This document shows positions 25,650-35,598 of a DNA stretch of 58,318 nucleotides, piece by piece. Both the position numbers and the translations under genes were made by a program. Each line of letters begins with the position of its first letter. Positions within the stretch are counted from its first letter, which is position 1. The stretch is from a virus. The stretch is taken from positions 1-58,318 of the IMG/VR virus record IMGVR_UViG_3300021373_000362; one strand, written 5' to 3'. The notes below the pieces were generated by a model. It searched no databases and was not told the DNA's origin. It worked only from the letters and a program-made list of their open reading frames with translations.

Positions 25650-27674
25650 TTAAGGGGTAACTTGTCCTAGATAACTTTGTGCTTTCTGACTAGTCTGACC
25701 AGAAGTACCGCCTGTCTTCGTAGTACTAGTACCACCTAAAGTACTTTGCATTTTTTGCTGTAAGCTAGTTGTAAGTTGGTTAGTATACCCACCTTGTGAT
25801 TTAAGTTGCATCAAGAAATCTTCATATATCTCTATGAGTTCATCAAGTTTAGTCTTATCTTTTAGCCCCATAAACGTAGCCTCCATACTTACTAGCTGTG
25901 CTCGTGCGGCTTTTATTTCATCTGCATCTTCGACAGGATCAGATGTCTCTATTATATTGTTTAGTCTCTGCATTTCTGGTTGCAACGCCTTAAAGTGTTC
26001 TTCTCTAAGGTCGTTACTTTTACCAACTAAACCCTCAATGGAACTTGCAATATCTTGTAAGCTAGCTTGATTTTGTACTAACTCCCGTAGCTTGGCTTCG
26101 CCACTAACACGTATGGCATCAATCTTGTTCTTAATGCCGTTTTGGTTAGTCTCATACATTCTATCAGCTTCTTTAGAAGCTAGTGTAAGGTCAGCTTCAC
26201 TAATATTAGCCATAGTATTCATGGCGGCGGCCACATCGTTAGTGTACACCTCAAACGCTTTTGCGGCGTCTGTGTTTATGTCTTTTATTACCTTATTCTT
26301 TTCGGTCTCGTTCTTGACATACATATCACGTTGTTGAGCTATGCTACCCTGCCGACTTGCAGCTAAGTCACGATCAAAACGCCCACGAGCCGCAGCAGCA
26401 GACCCGCTAGTGCCACCTACCATAAGCCCTTCTAATCCGGCGGCTCTTCTTCTTTTAGCTACTGCCTCGGGAGCTAACATTTCCTTATCTAGTTCTTCTT
26501 TCTGCTGTAAGTACTTAGCTAAACCTTCTTGGTATTTTTCTACGCCATACCCGCCTTTTGCAGCATCGTCAGCAGCAAGCCTAGTTATCTCTTCTTTTTT
26601 CTTTTCTTCGGGGTCTACGTCCATACGACCTTCTAGTTTGCCTATAAACTTGTCACCCAGCGCCTCAGTCAACTGGGTTTTGCTTATACCAGAAATATCA
26701 GGTGCAGCAGTGGCTAGAGCCGCCGCAAGTTGGTCATCGACACTCATGCCTTGTCCGGTAGCAGCAAGCCCGCCGGTAGCGGGAGCAGTAGCAGAAGGAG
26801 TAGTTCCAACAGGCGCAGGAGCGAGTACAGTACCAGCTCCAACAGGCGCAGTAGTAGCAATGCCCGTAGCAGGAGAGGTAGAAGGAGCAGGAGCGCCAGT
26901 CATAGCAGATTGCAGAGCAGAACTTTGAGCACTAGATAGTCCCCCTTGAATGCCTGCCGCTTTTGCATCTTGCGCTTTTTCTTCTTCCGTAGGATTCAAA
27001 CGTCTACGGATAGCTTCACGCTTTTCAGCTTGTATTTCGGGGTCTTGCGCCTCTCGCACAGTCTTAACGATGGGCATTTCGGGCACGCCCGCGTCAGTAA
27101 ACTCTTCACGTTGCTTTACGTATTCTTGTTCTATCTGAGCATCAATAACTTTCTTTTGCTCTGGGCGCATAGCCCTATAATCTCTATATGAAATACCCAA
27201 GGCTTTCAGTGCTTGCTCTAACCTACTTAACTTCCCACCTTCTTGGTACCCGACAATACCGCCCTGCGCCATACCTTGCATGTTAGGGCGTGGCTGATTA
27301 GCAATACCCTGCGGGGCACCTTGAGGGCGTTGTTGAGGGCGTTGTTGGGGGGCAATGCCCATAGCCTGCTGTCTTTGTTGGGCTCGTTTTTGTTTCTGCC
27401 CTAGCACACCTGCTACTTGGTTAGCCATTTCGTTTTTGTTCATACTTACAAGCTGTTGCTCGTATTGCTCTGCTATGGTGCTGGGAGTCTGCTCGGCTTT
27501 TAGTGCCATATCTCTAGCGGCAGTTTCTTTTTCAGACTTGAGTTTTTGCATGGCGAGCAAGTCCATCAACTCTTGGTTTTGAGAATACCTCTTTTGTAGT
27601 GCTTGTGGGTTTCCTCTGTACGCGTCTGCTTTTTGCTCGATTAGTTTGTCGATACCGCCAGTAGTATTAATCAT
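25650..27674 (-). CDS. Internal virion or ejection-type protein
   Basis: The protein is 674 aa, Gln/Ala-rich and helical. A Gln/Pro-rich segment (about 95-130) leads into MAQGGIVGYQEGGK, one of several copies of a glycine motif in the late proteins. A Pro/Ala/Thr-rich linker spans about 250-310, and the C-terminal half is predicted coiled coil. The ATG at 27674 follows GGAGATAAAA. It sits between two other giant internal-type genes and has their composition, so it is taken as an ejected virion protein. Confidence 0.7.
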   Translation of the reverse strand: MINTTGGIDKLIEQKADAYRGNPQALQKRYSQNQELMDLLAMQKLKSEKETAARDMALKAEQTPSTIAEQYEQQLVSMNKNEMANQVAGVLGQKQKRAQQRQQAMGIAPQQRPQQRPQGAPQGIANQPRPNMQGMAQGGIVGYQEGGKLSRLEQALKALGISYRDYRAMRPEQKKVIDAQIEQEYVKQREEFTDAGVPEMPIVKTVREAQDPEIQAEKREAIRRRLNPTEEEKAQDAKAAGIQGGLSSAQSSALQSAMTGAPAPSTSPATGIATTAPVGAGTVLAPAPVGTTPSATAPATGGLAATGQGMSVDDQLAAALATAAPDISGISKTQLTEALGDKFIGKLEGRMDVDPEEKKKEEITRLAADDAAKGGYGVEKYQEGLAKYLQQKEELDKEMLAPEAVAKRRRAAGLEGLMVGGTSGSAAAARGRFDRDLAASRQGSIAQQRDMYVKNETEKNKVIKDINTDAAKAFEVYTNDVAAAMNTMANISEADLTLASKEADRMYETNQNGIKNKIDAIRVSGEAKLRELVQNQASLQDIASSIEGLVGKSNDLREEHFKALQPEMQRLNNIIETSDPVEDADEIKAARAQLVSMEATFMGLKDKTKLDELIEIYEDFLMQLKSQGGYTNQLTTSLQQKMQSTLGGTSTTKTGGTSGQTSQKAQSYLGQVTP

Positions 27675-27683
27675 TTTTATCTC

Positions 27684-29258
27684 CTATTCCCCGCCGCCAG
27701 TGCCACTAGGCTTATTACCTAACCCCATCAATTCATCATACATATCCTGTATAATTTTGCTAGTGCTAGTCATTTGCGCAGCGGTGCTAGGCGCACTATA
27801 TTGCACTGATTGCGCTTCAATGGGTAGCCCTTGGAGTAGTGACTGCATGTACTGTACTTGTTTGTATGGGAAATCTCTTTCTTCTTTAAACTGAGCGTAG
27901 TCTGCGGCCTGTCCTTCAGACTCAATACCTCTTTGGATAGCGCCAAGCCCTTGTTGCTGCGCCATAACGTCAAATCCGTATTTGTTACGAGCCGCTTGTT
28001 CTTTATTGTATTGGTCTACAGCTTTGTCATATGCAGTTGCGTACCCCCTACCTGTTATATCTGCAAGGTTTGCCTGTAAGCCGCGCAATCCTTCTGCTTC
28101 CATAAGAGCTTGACGAGAACCACCAAAACCACCTGCTCGAGTTAGTCGGCCTGCGGCAGCTACGCGGTCTATCTCTGCTTGCCTGCGTGCTTCGTCTAGC
28201 TGTGGATTAAGCGAGGCCATGAGATAAGGGTTCATATACTGTTGCGCTTGATCTGCGCCGAAACTAGCTACGCCCATACTAGCGGGATCAGCCTCTAACT
28301 GCCCTGCGGTAGTAAACGCTTGTTGCTGTAAGCCTGATGCTCCGGCACTAAGTGGCCCCGTATAGGCTTGGTAACCTTGTTGTCCTAGCGCCTGTCCCCT
28401 GCCCAACATATCGGTAACGTAATCTCCCGCCCAAGCAGATAGAGATTCGGATGTACCTGTTCTTTCTGGGGCAAACGGTGCGGTATCGCCGCCTTCTCCA
28501 CCCACTACGGGGTCTCCTTCTTGGAAGTTAGTTTTGGGGCTATAGTTTTTATACACAGAGCCGCCGTTGTTATAAGCGGCTATTCCGCCACCTTGAGCCA
28601 TCTTAGGCATAAACTTGTTAGGGTCTATCTGTTTACCTTGTTCCGGATTACCCGTACGTGCTTTACGTACACCATCCATCATACTGTGTAACTGCTCTGC
28701 GCCTGCATCAGAATTACCGTTGCCTAAGTGACTTACTACGTCGGCAGGAATGACGAACTCGCCGTCACTAAGACGTGCTTCTTGGGTGCCATCTATGGTA
28801 GCAGGCACTTTATCAGCCATACCATCGGTTTTACCGCCCAGATAGTACCCTTTATGAGCAGATGCTATACCGCCTGCCGCCATACCCTGCACTTGTTGGT
28901 TGCTTTTAGCTAGCTGTTGGGCTTCTGCTTGGGCTGTGGCTCGGGCTTCCTCTATAGTAGGTACTTCTGTATCTGGACGCTTTGCAAATTGAGTGTCCGT
29001 AAAGTATCTGCGGCCTGCACTTCCGGGCCTACGGGGAGCTTGCCCCTCAACAGGAGCTTGCATAGGTACGCGCTCGCGCACTGCTGTATACTTTGGAATT
29101 TCGCCTTGGTACCCTGTTACGGGTATATCGGGTTGGAAGTACCCACTAAGTTCTTTCGACAGCGCCATTTCGGCTATACCTCCAAGAGGATTACTTTCTA
29201 AAAAACCTGATACTCCCGTTGCTCCGGCACGATTAAGTGCATCTGTGAACCAACCCAT
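27684..29258 (-). CDS. Internal virion protein with two copies of the glycine motif
   Basis: The protein is 524 aa. MAAGGIASAHKGYYLGGK and later MAQGGGIAAYNNGGSV flank a segment ARLSDGEFVIPADVVSHLGNG that is widespread in phage virion proteins. The C-terminal half is helical and rich in Ala, Gln and Gly. It starts with ATG at 29258 overlapping the preceding stop. The function in the particle is not known; by context it belongs to the ejection or tail complex. Confidence 0.7.
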   Translation of the reverse strand: MGWFTDALNRAGATGVSGFLESNPLGGIAEMALSKELSGYFQPDIPVTGYQGEIPKYTAVRERVPMQAPVEGQAPRRPGSAGRRYFTDTQFAKRPDTEVPTIEEARATAQAEAQQLAKSNQQVQGMAAGGIASAHKGYYLGGKTDGMADKVPATIDGTQEARLSDGEFVIPADVVSHLGNGNSDAGAEQLHSMMDGVRKARTGNPEQGKQIDPNKFMPKMAQGGGIAAYNNGGSVYKNYSPKTNFQEGDPVVGGEGGDTAPFAPERTGTSESLSAWAGDYVTDMLGRGQALGQQGYQAYTGPLSAGASGLQQQAFTTAGQLEADPASMGVASFGADQAQQYMNPYLMASLNPQLDEARRQAEIDRVAAAGRLTRAGGFGGSRQALMEAEGLRGLQANLADITGRGYATAYDKAVDQYNKEQAARNKYGFDVMAQQQGLGAIQRGIESEGQAADYAQFKEERDFPYKQVQYMQSLLQGLPIEAQSVQYSAPSTAAQMTSTSKIIQDMYDELMGLGNKPSGTGGGE

Positions 29259-32200
29259 TAGTCTTCTCCAATTATTTTCAATAGTCTGTCTGTACTGTCT
29301 TTAACTGCGCCACCCCTAGCATAAGGACTAGCAAAAAGTGATTGTTGTTGAGGAGTAGCAAATATACTTTCTCCACTTATATCATATAAGTAATCTATTT
29401 CCGCTACGCCTTTCTGTTGGGTAGTAGCTACTCGTTGTTGCGCAGCTTGCAGAGCAGCCATATCTCGTATGTCTTGATCGAACTGTTGCTGTCGTTGCTG
29501 TTGAGTCATTTGCGTCTGCAACTCCAACTGACGCTCTTGCGCTAGCTGTTGCTCTTTTTCAAATTGTTCTTGTGCGGCAATAGCTTGTTCCGCTGCGATC
29601 TGGTCGTTATATGCATACAGTCCTGTAGATGCAAACTGGCCACCTAGAGTAACATCTTCACCGCTAAATGCTTGTTCTAGCATAAGCTGATCGTTGATGT
29701 CAATAACGCCATCATTGTTAACATCATACTGCAATTGCTGGTCAGTTGGAACAAAAGAAGTAGGGTCTTCAAGCACTTCTTGTTGAGCAATTACGTCAGC
29801 TATAAAGTCTATATCCGTCTGAGTTACATCTTGTGGGGGTTTCCCAACATAGCTTGCTACGGCTTCTATATCTAACCCTAGGGTGGCCATACCCTCATCA
29901 AAACGCGCTATTAAGTCTTCTTCAGTCTCACCTAGCGCCGTTAATAAATCGGTTTTAGTAGTGCCTAATTCTTCAGATACATCGCTAATAGCTTTACTAA
30001 GAGCTTCATCTCTAGCAAGTCCAGCATCCTCGTTTTCCTGCATTTTTTTGAGTATGCTAGATTCTAAATCACTAATCTCAGTAGATATATCTCCAATAGC
30101 CTCTAATAGACTTTCTTCTGTCTCCCCTATTGCTGTTAGTAAATCTGACTTAGTAGTGCCAAGATCAGCAGCTACGTCGTCAATAGCTTTCTTTATAGCT
30201 TCGTCTCTCGAAAGCCCAGCTTCTTCATTAGCTGCTATAGCATCAAGTATGGCATCTTTGTCTATGTTATCTGGGTCGTCAGGGAACTCATCTATGTAGT
30301 CAGGTACACCATCACCATCGCTATCAGTAATTCGATCTATATTTTCAGGGTCAAGAGGGTATTCATCCTCAAAATCAGGTATACCATCCCCATCAGCATC
30401 AGCAGTACGGTCTATGTTTTCTGGGTCGTTAGGGTACTCGTCGTATATGTCGGGTATGCCATCTCCGTCTGAGTCAACAGGATCACCATCATCAATAGGA
30501 TCAGTACCACCATCATCAATAGGATCAGGATCACCAGTAATAGGGTCAGGATCACCAGTAATAGGATCAGGGTCAGGATCACCAGTAATAGGGTCAGGAT
30601 CACCAGTAATAGGGTCAGGATCACCAGTAATAGGATCAGTACCACCATCATCAATAGGGTCAGTACCAAGGCCAAACAAATCGTTTAAATCGGTGTCACT
30701 CGATATTAGTGTTATAAGACGGTCAGTGTCATCTTGGGGGTCGTCGTACTGCCCAACTAATGACCGTAACTGTGCGTCACTTAACTCTACACCTGCCGCT
30801 CTAGCGTATTCTTCTACTTCAGAAAGTGTAGTTTGGCGAGGGTCTACGTAGTCATCTATAGCTTGAGCTAGGGCGTCGTCACCATAAGTGTCCCCGATGT
30901 ATGCATCTATCTCTTCTTGGGACGGCGTGTACCCTGCCCCATCAAATGCCGCGTTTGCTTCGGACGGACTTGTATAGTTGCCGTCATATACATGGTTCAT
31001 CAACGTAGCGTAAGAACTGGGGAAGGCTTCGGCGGTTAAACCTGCACTAGCAAATACGTCTTTAATACCTTGCTCAGTCAGAGCAGCGGTACCGTCAGGG
31101 TTGGTTTGCATGGCGGTGTTAATGTCTTCGTTATAGTTAGCCAGCATCCTAGAGGCTAAGTCTCCCTCTACATTCACATAAGTAGAGTTAGCAGCGTCAG
31201 TTATCCATTGGTTGCCGTTATCGACAGACAAGCTATTTTCAAGCCCAACGTCTTTCAGTATGTCTGTAAAGTAGTTACCAGTTAGTAAGGCAGTAGAAGT
31301 GCCTAAACCTAGAACGCCCCCGAACCACGCGTCTCCTGTAGCTTCTTGCGCTACATCTATAGTGGGGTCTATCGCAGATAGCCTAGTGTTTATAACTGCG
31401 GATACAGCGCCTTCTTCTCCAAACTCTCCAAGGAACTCTTTAAATACCGCAGACGCCCCGCCTGCCATACCTCTTCCAGTCCTTGTAGCCCAATCTTCAG
31501 CTTGTGCTACAAACCCTTCACCAATTTCTTTAACGATGTTTGCTTTTTTACCAAGTAGTTTGGTTAGTATTTTTTGATCTACCGCATCCCCAAATACTAG
31601 TTGTGAAGCAATCATTGCCAACCCGCCAGCAGCGCCCGCGTCTCCACTAACCCCCGCTGCTATTTCTCTGTTGGCCTCGTCATTAGCCATGACTTTATCT
31701 TGCACATACTTTTCTGCTTCGGCGCGGTATTGTTCTGCTGTAAGCGTGCCCGCTTGTACTTGCGACCCTAATGATTGTTTATAGGCTCTAAACTCGGCAG
31801 ATGCCATTATTTCTTCGGCTTGTACTTTCCTTAATGTGTCTAGCGTAGAGTTAAATCCTTCAGAGGCAGAGCCACCTATGGCTTCGGCAAGGTCTAATGC
31901 GGTAGATGTGGATAGTCCCGCCCAGTTTTCGGCTTTGTTTATAGCCTCTAAGACATCGTCTGTAAGGTCTTTAACATCTACTTTTTTACCTAAAGCAGAG
32001 GCGCTTTTTAAGAGGGTGCCGACACCACTTTTCGCCATAAACGAGGCTGCTAAATTTGGTATTTCTTCTACTATCTCGCTGCCTAACTCCGCTAAAGCTG
32101 CTTCGGGAGCTTCTTTAAGGCCGCCAAAAAACTTTACCGTGCCGTTGATAGCACTGTTTAAGAAGTTAGCGCCTTCAATTTGGTCTTTCAACCACTCTTC

Positions 32201-34681
32201 TGCCGCTGCTTCTCCGTTTTTCATTACCTCTGCTTTATATAGTGCGGACGCCCTGTATTCTTCTGCGGTAACAGGGTCGAAATATTCTTTAGCTTGAAAG
32301 GCGTCGTTGTACTCTCTTAACGCTTCCATACCCTCTTTTACGGCAGTAGTGTTAGACGCATCGGATAAGTTAGATAGGTTGCGAGATAGTTTTGCCAACT
32401 CAGTATTGTCGGGATGAGCCTCTCCAAACTGTATAAAACCATTGGCGTTGTTAATCATCTGAGAAGTACCAGACAATATTGTTGCTAATACCTGCTGCCT
32501 TGCAGAATCTTCATCAGTACCTATGTAGTCCACTAGTTGTTTGGCGACATTGTAGGTAGCAGCGCCTACTACTTGCGATAAAGAAGGATCAGCGTCTTCC
32601 CCTGCAACGGCTAGTGCGAACTCTTGGGGGTCTTCCTGTCTGAATATGTCTATTAACTCGCCAAAGGCGTCGGCAAAGTCAACTAGTTGTCCACTAGAGT
32701 TTGTAAACATACCCGTCTCAGGGTCTACTTCAAATGCTCCCTCTGGGATAGGCACTCCACTAGCATCCATTTGCTGTGTGAAGCTAACTATAACGCTGTT
32801 TGGGATTCCTCCCCACGTATTGTTTTGGCCGGGAACTGTAGAGGTTGCGCCGCCCTGCCCTAGTATTAACCCGCCTATCTTTACGATGTCGCCGATAGGG
32901 GTGCTTGGCCCAAAATACGTCGGAGACGCGGCCAGTGAACCTGCGCTAGCAGCGCCGTAAACTATGGGGATGTCAGCAAAACTACCCATGCTATACCCAA
33001 GTATATCTCCTACTTCTCCCAACGTAGTAGGTATAGCCCCACCTTCAATATTACCAGTAAACATGTTTTCCGTGCCGGTAGCGATGTTGATTTGCTCCAC
33101 CGCGAATGGAACAGCACGTAACCAATCTGAAGTGTGTAGTGTTTCTCCTGAAAGACCTTTTACAGCCGTATAAGCTGCCCCAACTAGAGGAACAAATGGG
33201 GTTACAACACTAACTATAGGATCAAGGAAATCCCAAGCAGTGTCGTCAAAATCGTTAGTTCTTTTCCGCGAGGTGTGAGTACCCAAGCCACCTAAAAACC
33301 GCATTGTCTGATCAGTGTTTGGGCTATCTTCTGACGGGTAGAAAAATGATTTTGCATCGTACAGGTCTCGTTGAACATCTAGCTCACGAGGTTCCTGCAT
33401 GTCAGGGCCACGCATATAGGCTGGTATGTCACTACCAAACGGTTTGTACAGGTAATTTTTACCTTGTATTTCTACGTATCTTGGAGCAAAAGGGTCTTGA
33501 GTGTCTTCTGCTAACGAGTTAACCTCCGCCATGTACATACTTTCGTACTGATCGTTAGGTAAAACTCCTGACTTATTTAGTCCGTATAAGTAGCCTAGCC
33601 TTTCAGATAAAGGCAAAAACTCGTATGCCGCTTGAAACGCCTCGGGGTCTTCTTGTCGTAGGGTGTTTAACTCATTATTAAAATCGTTAAAAGTTTGAAC
33701 GCGGTGATCCGTAATAAGATTTATAAATGGTACGTGTGGCCCTTTATTACTAGACGCGCCCGGAGTCCATTCCATCGCATTGAAATCGCTGTGAGACTTA
33801 TTTGATAGCGTTCCTAGTTCTGCAAACACACTATCTGGGTCTACGCCCGCATCTAAAGCGTTTTTGGCTTCCATCCAAGTTTGTATTTTAACTTGAGACG
33901 CCTTGTCCATAGGGTCAAGAGTTTGTCCCTCAAAGAACTTACGTATTATTGCTTCTCTATCGGCGTTGAACCATTCTTGTTCGGCTATTGCAACTTTTTT
34001 TGGTAGTGAAGAAGAGGGCACCCCTCCCGTGAGGTCGTCCTGATAGTAAGAGTAAGGATTTCCCCCATAAAACACGGGGCTAACGTCTACAGAAGTAAAC
34101 AGGGCATCTACATCAAAAGGAGTATTTTTTAGTTCCTCAAGACTAGCCGCGAGTTCGTCTTGACTGAGAAATTCCATATCGTCAAACAGATTCCAATCAC
34201 CTAGATCATTCATAAAGGATTGGTAGTTATATTCTGCCTGTGTTTCTTCTGCAATGGGAGTGCTAGGCCGTCCGCCCCCTCCAGACTTTTTATAAGCAGT
34301 GTAGGATTCAGGATACCATTCAGGTATATCCATCTCTCCTAGAAAGGCCCACGTCTGGTCAGGGTAGCGTTGGAGGCTGTACTCGTCTGACCCACGGTCT
34401 GTATTTACTGTAGCTTGCCATTCTTTGAACGCATTCGTCTTAGATAGGGGCGGCGCTACGTAGTCAAACCCTGTGTAGTCATCTTCAAGGAAGTCAAAGT
34501 AATCGTTTGCGCTGGTATTTGTGCTAGTAGATTGCTTAGTACCCGTATCTTTCTTGGGGGTAGCCGCCATTTTGGCTTCATAAGCATCTAACTCCGCCCT
34601 TTCAGCAGGAGTAATGTTATCCCTAAAGTACTGATAACCTCTCGAACCTTTGGGGGGTATCCTACTAATGTCGAGTGCCAT
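29258..34681 (-). CDS. Giant virion protein with calcium-binding-type repeats
   Basis: The protein is 1807 aa. The N-terminal half is mixed and contains short hydrophobic segments. At about 1339-1400 there are DPITGDPD repeats encoded by tandem 21-bp DNA. At about 1404-1463 come three thrombospondin type-3-like units of the form DSDGDGIPD. At 1650-1672 comes a dockerin or EF-hand-like loop DVNNDGVIDINDQ. Between them are two related ~80-residue helical repeats (GTTKSDLLTAIGETEE and GTTKTDLLTALGETEE). The C-terminus has YARGGAV. Calcium is therefore expected to stiffen the C-terminal third. It is likely a tail or ejection component; its enzymatic role, if any, is not visible. Confidence 0.72.
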   Translation of the reverse strand: MALDISRIPPKGSRGYQYFRDNITPAERAELDAYEAKMAATPKKDTGTKQSTSTNTSANDYFDFLEDDYTGFDYVAPPLSKTNAFKEWQATVNTDRGSDEYSLQRYPDQTWAFLGEMDIPEWYPESYTAYKKSGGGGRPSTPIAEETQAEYNYQSFMNDLGDWNLFDDMEFLSQDELAASLEELKNTPFDVDALFTSVDVSPVFYGGNPYSYYQDDLTGGVPSSSLPKKVAIAEQEWFNADREAIIRKFFEGQTLDPMDKASQVKIQTWMEAKNALDAGVDPDSVFAELGTLSNKSHSDFNAMEWTPGASSNKGPHVPFINLITDHRVQTFNDFNNELNTLRQEDPEAFQAAYEFLPLSERLGYLYGLNKSGVLPNDQYESMYMAEVNSLAEDTQDPFAPRYVEIQGKNYLYKPFGSDIPAYMRGPDMQEPRELDVQRDLYDAKSFFYPSEDSPNTDQTMRFLGGLGTHTSRKRTNDFDDTAWDFLDPIVSVVTPFVPLVGAAYTAVKGLSGETLHTSDWLRAVPFAVEQINIATGTENMFTGNIEGGAIPTTLGEVGDILGYSMGSFADIPIVYGAASAGSLAASPTYFGPSTPIGDIVKIGGLILGQGGATSTVPGQNNTWGGIPNSVIVSFTQQMDASGVPIPEGAFEVDPETGMFTNSSGQLVDFADAFGELIDIFRQEDPQEFALAVAGEDADPSLSQVVGAATYNVAKQLVDYIGTDEDSARQQVLATILSGTSQMINNANGFIQFGEAHPDNTELAKLSRNLSNLSDASNTTAVKEGMEALREYNDAFQAKEYFDPVTAEEYRASALYKAEVMKNGEAAAEEWLKDQIEGANFLNSAINGTVKFFGGLKEAPEAALAELGSEIVEEIPNLAASFMAKSGVGTLLKSASALGKKVDVKDLTDDVLEAINKAENWAGLSTSTALDLAEAIGGSASEGFNSTLDTLRKVQAEEIMASAEFRAYKQSLGSQVQAGTLTAEQYRAEAEKYVQDKVMANDEANREIAAGVSGDAGAAGGLAMIASQLVFGDAVDQKILTKLLGKKANIVKEIGEGFVAQAEDWATRTGRGMAGGASAVFKEFLGEFGEEGAVSAVINTRLSAIDPTIDVAQEATGDAWFGGVLGLGTSTALLTGNYFTDILKDVGLENSLSVDNGNQWITDAANSTYVNVEGDLASRMLANYNEDINTAMQTNPDGTAALTEQGIKDVFASAGLTAEAFPSSYATLMNHVYDGNYTSPSEANAAFDGAGYTPSQEEIDAYIGDTYGDDALAQAIDDYVDPRQTTLSEVEEYARAAGVELSDAQLRSLVGQYDDPQDDTDRLITLISSDTDLNDLFGLGTDPIDDGGTDPITGDPDPITGDPDPITGDPDPDPITGDPDPITGDPDPIDDGGTDPIDDGDPVDSDGDGIPDIYDEYPNDPENIDRTADADGDGIPDFEDEYPLDPENIDRITDSDGDGVPDYIDEFPDDPDNIDKDAILDAIAANEEAGLSRDEAIKKAIDDVAADLGTTKSDLLTAIGETEESLLEAIGDISTEISDLESSILKKMQENEDAGLARDEALSKAISDVSEELGTTKTDLLTALGETEEDLIARFDEGMATLGLDIEAVASYVGKPPQDVTQTDIDFIADVIAQQEVLEDPTSFVPTDQQLQYDVNNDGVIDINDQLMLEQAFSGEDVTLGGQFASTGLYAYNDQIAAEQAIAAQEQFEKEQQLAQERQLELQTQMTQQQRQQQFDQDIRDMAALQAAQQRVATTQQKGVAEIDYLYDISGESIFATPQQQSLFASPYARGGAVKDSTDRLLKIIGED
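30481..30662 (-). repeat. Tandem 21-bp repeats inside the 1807-aa gene
   Basis: On the + strand the unit is GGATCACCAGTAATAGG plus ATCA or GTCA, about five copies with one 6-bp interruption. Copies of a CAGTACCACCATCATCAATA block flank the array on both sides. The array encodes DPITGDPDP. Near-identical units are prone to slippage, so the number of repeats may vary between isolates. Confidence 0.9.
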
Positions 34682-34692
34682 AACTTACGTCC

Positions 34693-35598
34693 TTAGTTCT
34701 TTATGAGGATGCCTTGGAAAGACGCCCCCACTTCTACGTTGGTAGTATCAGAAAACGCTCGACACTCTACATCCGTTTTTTCTTCTACCTTGAGCGGATA
34801 CGTAAGCGGTAGCACTAACAAGGCGCTCTGCATGGTCTGGATTATGCGCGTGCGGAACGTATTAGAACCGAAGCTCCGCGTAACGAAACTCGCAGTAACG
34901 TGTTTATTTGCTAGTGATATTGCAGAGGTAAACGTCACATCGTCTAGGTACAAAGAGTATCCGGCAGGGACTGTATAAGCAGCGATCTGAGACTGGTTAT
35001 CCCCCTGTATGACGTGCGCATACGTAACGCCGGTAGGTACTCCAGAACTTACTCCGCTGTTAGCTACGTATATGTCTCCCGCAGCAGTGCCCCCACTACC
35101 AGAGGTAGCTACGAATATCCTGTTAACACGTAACCACGAGCTAGCATCGCCTACCTGCACCTGAGTTTGGCCGTTCATATTCACAGTTACGCTCTTGGCG
35201 TTGTAACTACCATCTACACCTTCTACAGTTACAGTATTAGCTCCCGTACCCCCATTAGAATCGGCAGTGCTGGAGCTACTTATATACACAGTGGAGGCGG
35301 ATGTAAGGTAGGGGTAGTTACCTCCAGTGCCCCACACAGTCTCTTCAGTACCGTTTATATCAGGATTAAATCCGAATTTATACAGCGGAGTAGCACCTGC
35401 AATCTGGCCTTTAGATACTTGCAACTCGTAGGGTTCTTGAACTGCCATAGCGTTTCTCAGTGCGTTATCTAACTGATTAAAGTAGATACGCAGTACTTTG
35501 TTAAATTCTTCAAACGACTCTTGGTCGTACACCTGTGGAGGGTACGGCAGTGCCGGAGCGCGAAAGGGTACGTCGTACCTAGTATTGTCTCCAGCCAT
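34693..35598 (-). CDS. Tail-associated structural protein
   Basis: The protein is 301 aa. The N-terminal 50 residues (SFEEFNKVLRIYFNQLDNALRN) form a helix, and the rest is Ser/Thr/Gly/Val-rich beta structure, like fibre or receptor-binding-adaptor proteins. It lies between the 1807-aa virion gene and the 611-aa tail gene. The exact position in the tail is not known. Confidence 0.65.
   Translation of the reverse strand: MAGDNTRYDVPFRAPALPYPPQVYDQESFEEFNKVLRIYFNQLDNALRNAMAVQEPYELQVSKGQIAGATPLYKFGFNPDINGTEETVWGTGGNYPYLTSASTVYISSSSTADSNGGTGANTVTVEGVDGSYNAKSVTVNMNGQTQVQVGDASSWLRVNRIFVATSGSGGTAAGDIYVANSGVSSGVPTGVTYAHVIQGDNQSQIAAYTVPAGYSLYLDDVTFTSAISLANKHVTASFVTRSFGSNTFRTRIIQTMQSALLVLPLTYPLKVEEKTDVECRAFSDTTNVEVGASFQGILIKN

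Noticed and set aside
24712-26928. Several + strand frames of 80-195 codons within the late genes
   Set aside because: They are antisense shadows with Ser/Ala/Pro-rich low-complexity products produced by the codon bias of the - strand giant genes.
27684-29258. Tape-measure protein call for the 524-aa gene
   Set aside because: The shared segment ARLSDGEFVIP occurs in several phage protein types, and there is no tail tube or baseplate set to measure.
30414-30851. A + strand frame encoding GSGSPVIG repeats
   Set aside because: It is the antisense reading of the 21-bp tandem repeats in the 1807-aa gene and has no independent start signals.
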